Of a stretch of DNA of 64,000 bases, positions 35,430 to 48,600 are shown in pieces; position 1 is the stretch's first letter, and each line of letters starts with the position of its first letter. The position numbers were made by a program, and so were the translations under genes. Source of the DNA: Clavelina lepadiformis. Taxonomy: Eukaryota > Chordata > Ascidiacea > Aplousobranchia > Clavelinidae. Where the stretch lies: NCBI RefSeq assembly GCF_947623445.1, contig NC_135244.1:7440001-7504000 (forward strand), in the 5' to 3' direction. Below the pieces are notes generated by a model. That model saw only the letters and a program-made list of their open reading frames with translations, was not told the DNA's origin and searched no databases.

Positions 35430-36695
35430 CTGAAATAAAAGCAATTCATGTACATATAACAGCAACAATAAAACATATAACAAGATAACAAATAATACAC
35501 TTCACATGCACAATGCTCTTGACGGTTTACTGCGATTACTGGTATTAGACTGAAACTTATGTTTTAAAACACATATTTACATAAGAGAAAACGAACCCAC
35601 TTTGTCGTAACAAATCATGGCTTAAATATAGTCATAAATAAATTAAAGATATATCGACATGGTCAGAGGGCAGTAATAAATCATTTCAAAATAAAAGCGT
35701 GATTAGATTAAACAATTGCAAATTGTCACCAAAATATTTCAGAACTTTCGACTTTTATATATTGACATATTCGTGAAGAAATCGAAGCGGTTGTGATTGC
35801 TCATTTTCTCTGCTGCGTTCTGCAAACCGAGCAATTACACGATGAAACCCCACACGGTTAGAATCTGTAAAGTCTTTGGTTTCTGGTTGTCTGTTTGTCT
35901 GAAGAGCAAAAATAGTATTCAGTGTGGTTCTATTGCAGGCGTGAAGGCGTTCATTTTAGCTCTCGCTCAGATGATGCACGGAGAAGTGTTATGGGAAGAA
36001 AATCACCAAAAGTCACCTCGAAAGTAAGTTAAAAAAGTCTTGTACTAGAAAGCTTGTTGGCTGGACTAACGAAGACAATAATTAAACGTAGGTTCCGATG
36101 TAGAAGTGTGCATATGCTTTTACAAAATAACACGAAATATCAATAAATAATTGAATCTCATTAGCAGTCGAAATAAAAATAATGGAACCAAGAAAATAAT
36201 CAAAACATAGCTAATCGTCATCAAAAAGCATCTACAATCGAATCCGAACAATAATATTTTTGGGTGCTTTCATAGAAAAAAATATGATAATTATAGTAAT
36301 TCAAAAGCAGTTGGCCGAAAGCGGTGTGTAATACAAATTGCCATTCAACGTAATCCATTAGACAAATGCAAATGATGTAGCAAAAACAAACCGCACCGAA
36401 CAACTCAATACCCTTCTTGTATGAACAATAGATGTAGAAGCCTCAGCAGGCCGTGCAAGTAAAAGTTCTGCTGCCACCGAATGAGAAGTTCTCAGCGAAA
36501 ACAAAACAGAAAAAGGACAGAGTTGAATGCAACAATCGTTTTTGTGCATATTTAAGCCATGAAAGAAAGAATTTATATATCAAAGCAGTTATAGTGAGCT
36601 CACCTAAAGCAGATTGTTAGGAAAATGCAATTAGAATTATGGTAAACATAGAACGAATATAATATCACTATGCAAGTTAAAGCAACCGTGCTCAC

Positions 36696-39600
36696 TTTTC
36701 TTTTCCAACATATAAGAAACTTGTCTCTGGCGAGGTGAGATTTGTAACGGCGTAACCTGTCAAGAAAAAAAGAAATATAAATTTCAAAGTATTTTTAACT
36801 GGAAGTAAATTGTGATATAAACTGCTAATTTGCAGGTATCGCAATACACAATCGTATATTATTGAATTCTTTAAGCCGATATATCAGTAATATTAAAAAG
36901 GTCTTACATGATTGCAGAGAAAAACATAACAGCAGCGAAAAGCAGAGTGCAACCTATGATAGTCCCAAAAATAACACCCTTATTCCAGGTTTTGCTGAAT
37001 TCTGTTTAAAGTCAATAGAAAGAATAATAATTAATATGTACAAACACACAAATATTATTATATCTAAGCTGCCATATAACCGAACAATCGGTTTGCAAAA
37101 GTGAAGCTAAAGGAAACATGGAAGCAATAAGCAACAAATTTAAGCTTTACAAAAGTTTATTTGCGTTGCATTACTAAACATGCAACTAACCGGTTGTCAC
37201 ATTGAAGATTCTTATGTTCTCAGTTGCAGCAGCTGTCAAATAACAAGGAATATTTAAGATAATACACAGTTATGATGTACATATGGAAGAAGCTCGTGTT
37301 TAGGTTTGTGCACTGATGTATAAAAGCCATAATAATTATTATAGCGAAACATAATCTTTATTATTGTTAAAAGGTTTTATAGTCCGTCTATTGCTTATGC
37401 TTATCGCCAAAACTTGCTTCGAAAATTTTTAACAAACTTGGTGTTTTTGATGAAAACGCTGAATACATTCATTTCCTGGATAGTCTTATATTTATTACAA
37501 TCTTAGTTTTAACTTTTTACAATTCGTTTTTTTCTACAGTATATGATATTACCGCCACTTTCAATCAACTCAAGGTTTACCAGCAGGATTTAAACAGTAA
37601 GCTCCATTCAGATTTTGTGTCGACCAGCTGCCCTGATGACAAACGTTTAAGATAGTGTCCTTAGCGTGGTAGTCGAAGTAGATAACTTCCTTTGGATTTT
37701 TGCATGTTATGTTATATTTGGAGCCAGCCTGCTTTCCGCAAGTCTGGTTGGATTTGATCATCCCATTTGGAAGTTTTGGATAATTATGGCATAAATTTTG
37801 GTCTAAATCAAAAAAGAAAACGCCATGTAAAAAGTTAAACTTCAAGGATTGCCTGCTTCGCATGGTATCAGTTGTATTGAAACTATACCGTTACAAACCA
37901 AGTATGTTTACTTACAAACTCTGATAGAAAACGAGCATTCGGTCATTTGTTCGTGTTCATCAGTTGCGCGAAGATGGTAAAGATAGGAGTCGACTTTTAA
38001 GGTTTTTGGCAATTTTGGAGTCACTACTTTCAATTTTTCCGTCGCTAGAAAGGAAGAGCCATTAAATAAATAATGCAAAGCGCAAACAATCTGATGCATT
38101 ATAGATCAAATAGTTGTTCAGTTGAGTAAAAAAGTTGTAAAAACGAAAAATGTTATAAACATACGTGTCCAATCGTCCGTCCATTTAAAATCAGGCCAGG
38201 ACATAGTAGCGAAATCTTTACAATCATCTGCTGGTACATTGTCGACCTTTCCGCAATTTAAGTTGATAAATGGCGGTGAATCTATGAAAACAAATGTAAA
38301 AATAGATGTGTTAGTAAATCTCGATCCTTTATCTACCTCAAAGTGGCTCAGCAAAGCTATTTCAACTTCACCCGAATTAGGTTTATGTTATTAATTAAAA
38401 ACGACTTTTTTATTTAAAGTTAGCTTGTTTTTGTTTTTTCTCCTCACTTTATGCTTAACGACACCCATTAGATATACATATAAAATACAGGTAAATAAAA
38501 TTTTTAGTATGTTGTATCTACGAGCAAACGTTTTCATTTTATGTTTAACTAAAGACAACCCCGAATTTAAAACCTTTCACCATACTTGATGTTTGGGTGT
38601 AGTCGACACATTTCTCACCCTTCAGGAAGAAATGTGTCTGACACAAGCATTGCGATGAAGTGTCAGACAGGTCCACGCATATATGCGGGCATGGTGTTGG
38701 CCTTTCTTGGCAAGGTGATGGAATGTTTTCTAAGAATTGAAATATTGTTGTTTGAATCTAACACAGTATACAGAGATAGAGTATTAAAACGTATTTTAAC
38801 TAATAATTTAACCAACAAGCTACCGCACAAAGCGAAAGTGTGCAGATAATGAACGTTGAAAATTTAAAATTCCTTGCTTTACCGTTTACATATCTGCATT
38901 TACCTATGTAAGACTTGTGGAAAAGTTGACTGTAAATAGCCAGTGAGCTGGGTTTGTAAAAGACATTTGGACCAAAAGGCATCAAGTTGTCGATTCCTCC
39001 AGATAAATTGAAAGCATAAATTCTCCGGGTTATGTCTTCCACAAAGAAAAATCGACCTTTGTGCACTTTTATGCTAAAAAGACGACAGATGCAACCAAAT
39101 TCATTTTCATGACAAAACACTATTGTGGAGGTTTAGTCGTAGGAATAAGATATTGCTGTAATACTTAAAATTAAAGGACTACGTTCACAATTTTTACTAA
39201 TTAATCTTAAATGACGTATTCCTAAGAATCATCATTAAAAAACAACATCTTAATAACTATAAATCTTGTACTATATTACTATACTTATCTTAACATGATA
39301 TAACAATCACGTTACCAATTACATAACTCACTCTAAAATATAGTAGCTTTCATTTGAAGTAGTATTTTTAAATTTGAAAACATTATATCGCTTTGCAACC
39401 GACTCCCATGACGTGTTCGTTACGTCACGCAGCAAATCTAAGGGAACCTGAGTGACAATTCCGTATTCTACTTCCCCCACAAACAAGGAACTGCCTGAAA
39501 TATTATAAAGATAATCGAAATATACTGTAATAATATATGCCATAAGAAATAAACATTGCAATTATTCTAAAGGATGGACATTGATATAATTAATTTGCCA

Positions 39601-42600
39601 TTAACATAAAGCAAAGTTCAACATTTTTCAAAAAGAAATTACAAATAACATCAAATTGCTTCTTGTTATAGAAATATATCTTACTTTCTTGATCTACGTG
39701 AATGGCGGAGGGCCAATAAAGTTTGTCCATCACCAACTCTCTTCCAAGTCCATTGAGATTCATCCGCCAAACTTCACCTTGATCAACATACTCGTTGTGA
39801 ATGGCGGTCCAGTAGATTTTTCTTCAGAAATTGGATGAAAAAATGCTTGTTACAATCAACACACTTTAAATAAAATTTTAAGTCGGCACGCCGGCGCAAT
39901 GATATTGTATCTACCGGATGATAAACCGAAAAGATATGTTTAACATGATACGGAAAATTAGGGAATACAATTGCGGTATTAACTATTTCACATGTTGACG
40001 TTATCTAATGAAAACTTGTTTATGTATGGTTGGAAAGATAGCCTAGCAAGTGATTACCTGTTTACGCTATCCAGAGCAATATCCTTTATTTTCACATCTT
40101 TGGCAAGGTTATTAACAAGTTCTGCTTCATATGTTCCGTTTGGTGACAAGACGTAAATGACTTTCGTGTCACTTCCCACAAAATAGACATTTTTAGTTCG
40201 TGGATCCACAATTAGGTTATCAACTGAAAATTATTACTTCAAATTTAGTAATTTTTACTGGAGTATTCGCTCTTCAAGTATAACTGACGCAAAAATTTCG
40301 ATAACGTGACACTTTGCTATAGACTAATAACTTATCCAATAGAAATATGATCTGCTGTAATACTCATGTTTTATTACCGTGCTTATATCGTTGGAGATCT
40401 TCTTTTTGTGTTTTATTTGGGAGGGACCTTGATAGAGTTGTCTGACGTGGATTTGACCAATACCAATACAAATATCCAGTCTCAATGTCCGTAGCAATGT
40501 GATTAACTTTTTCTACTTTGTCTGTGAAGTCTATGAAGAAAAAGATATGCAAAAGATACCGATGCAATGTAAAATTTGAGTGACCATAGGATTATAAAAA
40601 CACAATAATTTTATACACTATGTTCTGCAAACCTAAACTCGATAAAGTTGACTGAAATTAATAATGGGATAAGTTTTGATATAAGTCTGCCATTTTGTCT
40701 GATCTGAGAAGCAGGAAGATAAGTATCGACATATGCTTCTTGACACACTTAGATACTTCGCCTTTACCGTTTCAGGCAAAACACTAATCTACTAGTACCG
40801 GGTGACACATGGAAACAAATCCAAAACAATTATAGAGCCATGTTTGAAGTATTTCCTAATATTTAATAAGTTTAAATGTTTCCTGCATCACTTATTTGAA
40901 TTTGATTGGGTGGATCTGTCGTTTTATTAACTCACTTGTCACAGGAACAATTGAAAGATTCCAGTTTTCATTATTGCTTCCATTTAACGAGATTTGAAAA
41001 ATCTTCCCTTGGTTTTTATCAACCACGTACATGAATTCATCATCAATCAATTCTAATTTTGAAGATAAAAGAGTTTTTCAGAATGAACTCAAAGCAAAAT
41101 TGCATTTTTTGAAAATAGATAAATTTGACGTACGTTCTTTACATTGGGTATCCCCCTGCTTGTAATATCCCAGGGCACAAACGCATTCCCTCGTTGCATT
41201 GAGACGAGGTAAACAGATGTGGTCACATTTTGGTTGGCTGTCGCATTCACCGATTGCCGATACTGTAAAAAGAAACAAACTGTTGATTAGTTAAAACACG
41301 TGCGTATATTACTAAAAGTTTTTACTAGGATCACTATAAAGACAAACGTTTATGCTTGCACCGTTATACTTGTTGTACTGTATATACACTACATTAACGC
41401 GTATACGATGTTATAATTATTCAGAATGAACAAGTTGCCTAACCTGTGAACCGATAACCATCGTATAGGTTAATCACGCTTGCCATTCAACCAATTGTGT
41501 GTTATTAGGGTCATTATGGTTTTAACAAGCAATTAAGTATTTTATGAAAAGATGAAAAACAAGCAAAACCGAATTATTGTATAGAAAATACAAATTTAAT
41601 TATTTTCAGTAATAATAATTATTGACTTCATTGTGGTAGTATAGGGGTAGGCATTAAACCGTCGGCAAAGCAATATTTAAATCAGGTGTGTCAATTTTGT
41701 ATGAAAAGTCCTTAAACAAACAAGTTTTATAAATTGGACAACCTTATAAAGCAGTAGAAGCTGAAAAGTGAATAATTCTGATGAAAAATATCAAAAAGAA
41801 CTATATGATGAATTCATGTCATATATTACATTGCTGTCATATTTTTGCATTAAGCCTATATACAAAAACGCACAAACCGTTTAATGATGGTCTATTCTCA
41901 TTCTTGCTTAAAACCGTTATTCGACGAGGTCTCTCATTATAGGTTTTGAACTTGGAGGTGTTCGTCGTCTTTGAAACTGACCAAATCCTATAACCAGTTG
42001 TTCGGTGTTCGGGTTCGTATGAATGGCAGTCCGTCACGTAGATATTGTTCTAAAGTATAAATCTTTTTGGTTTTATACCATCGGTTTAACCCAATTATGT
42101 TGAAAACATATAACTCACTGTCTTATCAAAGCTTTGTCAAACTGCAAAGATCGTTACTAAATCAGCGTTTAACTTATAATCTTCCAAATATAAATCATAC
42201 CATACTATAGGCTACATACACTATACAGACGTATACAATATACGAGGTGTAACAAAAAAGTAATGGGACTATTGTCATAAACATTTTAACACAAGCGTTT
42301 ATCATAAATTACGAATTGTCCCCTTCAAATTATTTCCTCTCTGAGTTAATGCTATTTTGCATTCGATCCTGCCATCCCCGGAAACACTTGGCAAACTCTT
42401 CCTCTTTGAGGCTCTTCAACTCCCTCGTCACTCAGACCTTGATTTCTCCCGAAGATGAGAAATGAGTTCCTTTTAGCAAAATTTTCAGCCTGGGAAAAAG
42501 CCAAAATTCACACGGCGCTGGGGAATATGGAAGCTGGTCGAGAGCTGTGATTTCTTTCTTTGACAAAAGATGCCTCACACTGTTGGGGTTGCGGGCCGGT

Positions 42601-45600
42601 GCATTGTCATGGTGAAGGAGCCACGAGTTGTCAAATAGCCCGCCTGATGCGTCGAACTCTATCATGGAGCCGAACGAGAACTTGCCGGTAGAAGTGCTGA
42701 TTTACTGTTTCACCCTCAGGCACAAATTCATGATGAACCAAACCCATCGGGTCAAAAAATCCGATCAACATGACCTTGATCTTCGATTTTGTCATGCGCG
42801 CCTTCTTTGGTCTGGGTGATTGTGCGGTCGTCCACTGCTTGCTCTGTCTCTTCGTTTCAGGGTCGAATTGAAAAACCAACGTTTCATCTCCTGTGATGAC
42901 TTTACCAGGAATGTCCGGATCGTCCCTTATCTTCTCTAGCATGTCTTTACAAAAATTGACTCGGCGCTGCTTCTGATCTTCCGATAAAATTTCGGGTACC
43001 AGTTTGGCACTCACCTTTTGGATCCCCAGATCATGCAGCAAGATGATACGCAATGATTCCCTGTTTAATCATGAGTTGATGAGCTATCATTGGAACTGTC
43101 AAACTGCGATCACACTTCACCAACTGCTTCACTCTGATGATATTTTCATCTGTTTTCGTTGTGGAAGACCGTCCTGACCTGGGGTCATCCCCCACTTCAT
43201 TGCGGCCACTCTCGAAGCGTTTGTGCCATTCAAAGACTCGTGTTCTTGACATCACATCGTCGCCATAAACCTCATTAAGAAGTTTGAAACAATCAGTTGG
43301 ACTCTTTTTTGTGCTACCAACATTTGCGTAACAACCAACAGCACTGACTGCAAACTAGCGTAACACAAAGCAACAAAATTCTGACCCCGGTTAATAACAC
43401 TGCGTTACAAAAAAGCTTGTAGCGAAATAACGAAATCACTAAGCGTAAATATTTTTCAACACAAAGAAGCTAAGGAATTGTGTTGCATTATGAAGAAGCG
43501 GCTTGCCGATTAGCATTGATCCAAGACGGTAGCAGATACAATCCCGTTACTTTTTTGTACTCCTGGTACTCGTATACACAGTTTATACACAGGATACAAA
43601 AATCAAGAAGAAACTTTATCCTCATGACTAAACGCTCAGTTTTAACTCAGCGTCTTTCACAATAAAAAAAATTACAGTATAAACAATGTCTTTGTACATA
43701 CGCAACCTGGGTATTCACAAAATTGCAATTTGTATTGTGTTTGCTGGACATCTAACAATATCACCAATAAGCTAAAATCTGTAGTGGATTTTATGTTTAT
43801 TTTATACGTTATATCATAAAATCCGTTTTCCCAAAATAAAGTTTTCCTATACCTTGTATACTGTCACATCCCAAAGTACTGCCATAAAATGTTTTTCACC
43901 ATGTTGCTTTTTATCAGAACCGTCTAAATTGCTGCTGAGGATTCTGCTACCAGCACCGTAATAGTCCGTCCAATACAGCCTATCATGATCGAAAAACGAC
44001 GTAAACAACTTCATTATGTACAACAATTAAAGCTGGCTATCTGACTTTAAAGTATTTTGTCAGGCGTAATTAAGAGAAGCGTTTCCTACTCATCAACAAT
44101 TGAACCCTGCAATTTAAAGTTTTTTCACCTTTCGTCGGTGTAATCAACAGTAATGCCGCATACGGAACAGTTAGCCGGGAATTCAAATAATGTTTCTTCA
44201 CCTCTGCCAGCCAGATCTGTTACCATTATTCCGCAGCCCATCGACTTATACGTCGAAAAATACAATTTCCTGTCACAACAACATGTCTGTTAACTATATG
44301 ATGAAAAACAATTCGCAATCTCAGATAAGCTTCAAGAAATTTTTAATTATTTACAGTTAAATCAATAAATGCCTGTTGCAAAGTATTCAGTAAAATTTCA
44401 ATGTTGTCACTTACCTACGTTTAGCATGCAGAGTTAACGCGAATAGCTTTTGGTCAGAACGATAAATTGGGGTGAAGTAGTTAAATGTTTTTTCCGAAGT
44501 CACGATCCAGTTAAATCTCACATCAATCCAATAAAGGTTTTCTGTCACCCAGTCGTACGCCAAGCTTTCTATGCCATGTGCTATACCTTGGAATATTGAC
44601 TTGGATTTGTGCTCTTCTATATCTAGCAACTCTATCTGCTCGGATCTAATCAGACAATGTTTCTCAGTTAAGTGTTTGACATCAGCTAGTGAAAATGATG
44701 GTTATTCACGCACAAGTTCATAAAAATTTGAAAAATTGTATAAACCAAAATCCCTACAAAAAGTTGGTTACCCTCCTCACCCTGTTGCTTGTTTGGTTAT
44801 TCGACTGCAAATGAAGATATTTGCCAGATGCTAAGCTACTTTATGCAAGTAAATTGTTTATTTTTATTATTACATTAATATTTTTGTTTTTAACTATCTT
44901 CTACCAAGCTGAACATCTCGGTTCTCTTCAACGTACAAAAAATGTCTGTTTACACAAAATGAAGACTCATGACCAGGAACATAAAGACTTTGAAACATAA
45001 ATCTGTGGCGATGGTGATTGGCGCGTTCGGTTTCCTACCAGCCTATAGATACGGGAAACTTGGATAGTATAGGCCTACTCAGGAGATTACAACGCAATTC
45101 ACTTGATACGTCTACTGGCAAGTACCCGCATTCTTTTAGCCGCCCCCTTCAGATAACTAATTGTGATTTCTCCAAAACCAAAAATAGAATAAAGGCAACT
45201 TGTCAAGAAAACCACTCAAAGTATATGAAATGAAAATAATAATAACGGCATAAGTACTTAAGTAACCAATTTCATCTGTAAATACTCTAAATAACTGAGT
45301 AACGGGTAACCAACTTTATCCAGTTTAGAAACATAAACTGAGATATTACGTTTGATATTAAAAAATGTAAACTTGCGTATAGTTACTTGTAATCAGTATA
45401 AAACAAAATATTTTTTTCGTAATTTCCAGCAAGTGCCCAATACTCCACAGAAGCTCCAGGATTAGATTCTTCAAGAATTTGATATTTTTGTTCCATGTGC
45501 ACTTTTTCAAGGTCGGCCGGCAGTGATAAAATTTTGGAAGTGGAGTCTGACGGGTTAAAACTCGTCCATATCAAATAAGAATCATCAGCTATAGAAAGGA

Positions 45601-48600
45601 ATACGTGGTTACTTATTGCATTCCTTAAAAATTTGTATTTCGTTTTTGATTTTAAAATAAATAAATTTTCGTTGTAGGTGTTTGCTACGTCAAGTGAAAA
45701 TTCATTTTCAAAATAAACTTAGGTCTGCTCAGTAACGCAAATAACAATATATAGATCATAAATAGGTTTTAAATTGCGTTTGTTATAGCACATGGGGTAT
45801 ACAGGTTACATACCATAAATTAAAAAAGACAGAAATTAATTATCGTGAATCTGGTTTGATTTAAGTAAGTTATTTTATTTTTATGCTCACCAAAACCTTG
45901 ATATGTGCCGAACGCAAGCACGAGCCGGTTTTAAATATTCTTATAGAACAGATCTTCAATTCCAGATTTACCTTAACGTCAAATTTTTGTGGAAATAAAC
46001 ACCAGTACAGTATATATTGTTGGAAAAGAACTCTTTTCAAAGAACTCTTTTATATGTTGTCAATCAGTTTAAAATCAATTATTTCCACAGAAAAGCTATT
46101 GCGTAACCATTGATCTTGGATGACTCATAACATCGGCAATGATGGTTATAGAATATATTAAATACTAAAATATATGCAAAGCACAACAGGTATTTTGCTT
46201 AAAATTAAGCATTTTTGTTTGTTGCATTATGATGTCATACGTTCGGGCTCATTCCGGACACTCACACACGTTAAAATTCTCGGGTTCTCGCGAGCCCGAG
46301 CTTTTTTCATGTTTCCACATCCCAAGTAAAAACACTTCGAATGGAATTGCTATATAATTAAACCATTAAAGCGTAATTGCGATCTCGGAGATTTCCACTT
46401 CGGTCATACCACTCGATGTGCCGTAATAATGTCGTACTTGCACAGTAATCGATAACGCTTGATCTCCTTCGTAATTACACTGTGCAATACCTACGTTGAT
46501 TTGCGCCATATACTAAGTTAAAACTTGCGCATAACGAGCGACGTGTTTGTTTATTAAAAATTGATACAAAATACTCATCACCGGTATAACTTCAAAATGG
46601 CCTGATCTATATTCCAGCACAGAAACAAGTTTCCGTACTTTTCTCACTCAGTAAATTAGTTTTATTCCACTAGATGGTGGTCGTATTCCAGTAATTATAT
46701 GATGAAAGTTAGGATAATTGTTTGCATTTAGTCTATATTTTATTTTAGAAAAATTGCTAACAATTCGGCGAAAAGTTTCTAAAAATTCAAAATGGAAATT
46801 AGGTTCAACATATGAATAAGGTTGTAGAAGCAGTTGTAATTCTAATTCAAAAAAGCAAAACCATCATGAATTATTTGAAGAAGTTTAAATAAAAGCCAAA
46901 AGAAAACACCTTCAGTGAAAAAGCAGGAAGTGCAATGCCACGTGCCGTTTCATCGAAATTATCATTATACAACAAGTCACGATTTTACTGCGAAAAGTAA
47001 TCGCAAAGGCTCTCATTATGCTTTGGTATGCTTGCCGTGGTCTTTTGGTGTGTAGTTTTGATCATTACCAACCATTTCAATTGTGTATAGCTACCGCATT
47101 TTCCAATTTCAATACCTCTCTGCGCTGTATGTGCTGGATTTGAACATTACCTTAATTATATAGGTATACTGTAGCTACAATGCGCTGTACAATGCGTTGA
47201 ATGACAGTTGTAAGTATAAAGAGTATATATAATAAGGAACTACTAAATTAAAGATATTAGACAAGAATAATCGTTACATCGAAATTATGTGATCGTTTAA
47301 AAAGTAATTGTTTTTGTGGCCAATGCTGATCTATAAACATATACTTGAAGTTTTAAGCCTTACACTAAAACGCTTTCAGAACCTAAACTATAATGCAAAT
47401 TCCAAATTCTATGACTTTGCTTTCGTTTATTTTAACCAAATATGCTTGCATCACCGACAAAAATAGTATTAAAGTGAAGCAGGGCAGAGTAATCTACTAA
47501 TCTACCAATCTGTGTACTTTGTATAGAGGTGTTGTCGCTCTCAGTTCCCAAACATTGTATAAAAACGTTGCGGAAAAGTTTGCAAAAACTTTTAAACGTA
47601 AATTTATTTATGTATATAGGCCTTCATTCATTTTAACAGTTACAGTACTTTACATCCAAACCGTTTCTTAATTGTGAATATATGATGAGCATTTTTAAAC
47701 TTTAAAAAGCAGCTGAAAAGTAAACGCGATAAAATATACTACGTTGATCATTAAAAAAAACCTAAAACTTTGAAAAATAATGCTTATTAAAAATAACAAG
47801 AATTCTTTCAAAATATAAAATACAGCTTATAACGTCATTAACAATATGTCATTCATTTTATGAAGAAAGAACCCCGTTAAAGCGCCAATTAAAGGTTTAC
47901 AAGGCGCGCCTTTGATAAATGTCGTTTCGAGGAAACCTCGTAAACATCGTGTCTTGGTTTGAACAACATGGTTTTTTAACCATAAATGCAAAGAAACGAG
48001 GATGCATTTGTTACCACGTGTCTGCATGCAGCAAGTAGAAATTATTTTCATCGATTTTGGATGGAAAACTCCATAGTTCCATAGGAGGCGGCTTCCAAGA
48101 AAGAGGTTTGTCTCGCCGTTAGGTATACAAATGCATTATTATCATACCAAGTGCTGATTGATAAAGTCTTAACACAACGATGGACAATGGACAAGGGAAA
48201 TCCGAAAGAGCCCAGTTTCAATCAGCAATATAGTAATCTTCAAAAATTACTTCGAAAATGATAATAACACAAAAAATACAGTCATGAATAGTCCTTTTTA
48301 TTATGTTATATTATTTTATATACACGCTAAAAAGTCAAGCAAACGTAATTTAAAAAAATCAACCGATAGTATACCAATACGGTTCTTTCCTTCACATTCA
48401 TTCAATGCTTCATAAAAAAACTGTTCCGATGTTAATGCTATTTTACAAATGGGTGTCAAAAGTCGTCGACGTATTTCACAAATACATCTCACGGTTGACG
48501 CAATCTTTTAGTTAAACAGTCGTGACCCATTCAATGAGATCGACTTGGTTGGAAATACCAGTTTTATGGTTACTTATTTAGTCATTTATTCATATCGATA

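Noticed and set aside
47091..47145. On -, a frame reading NPAHTAQRGIEIGKC followed by gt, slightly like the end of a kringle exon (IPKC|gt)
   Set aside because: Only one of the expected cysteines is present, the GTWCYT core is missing and the length is wrong. Most likely chance, though a decayed kringle relic cannot be excluded.
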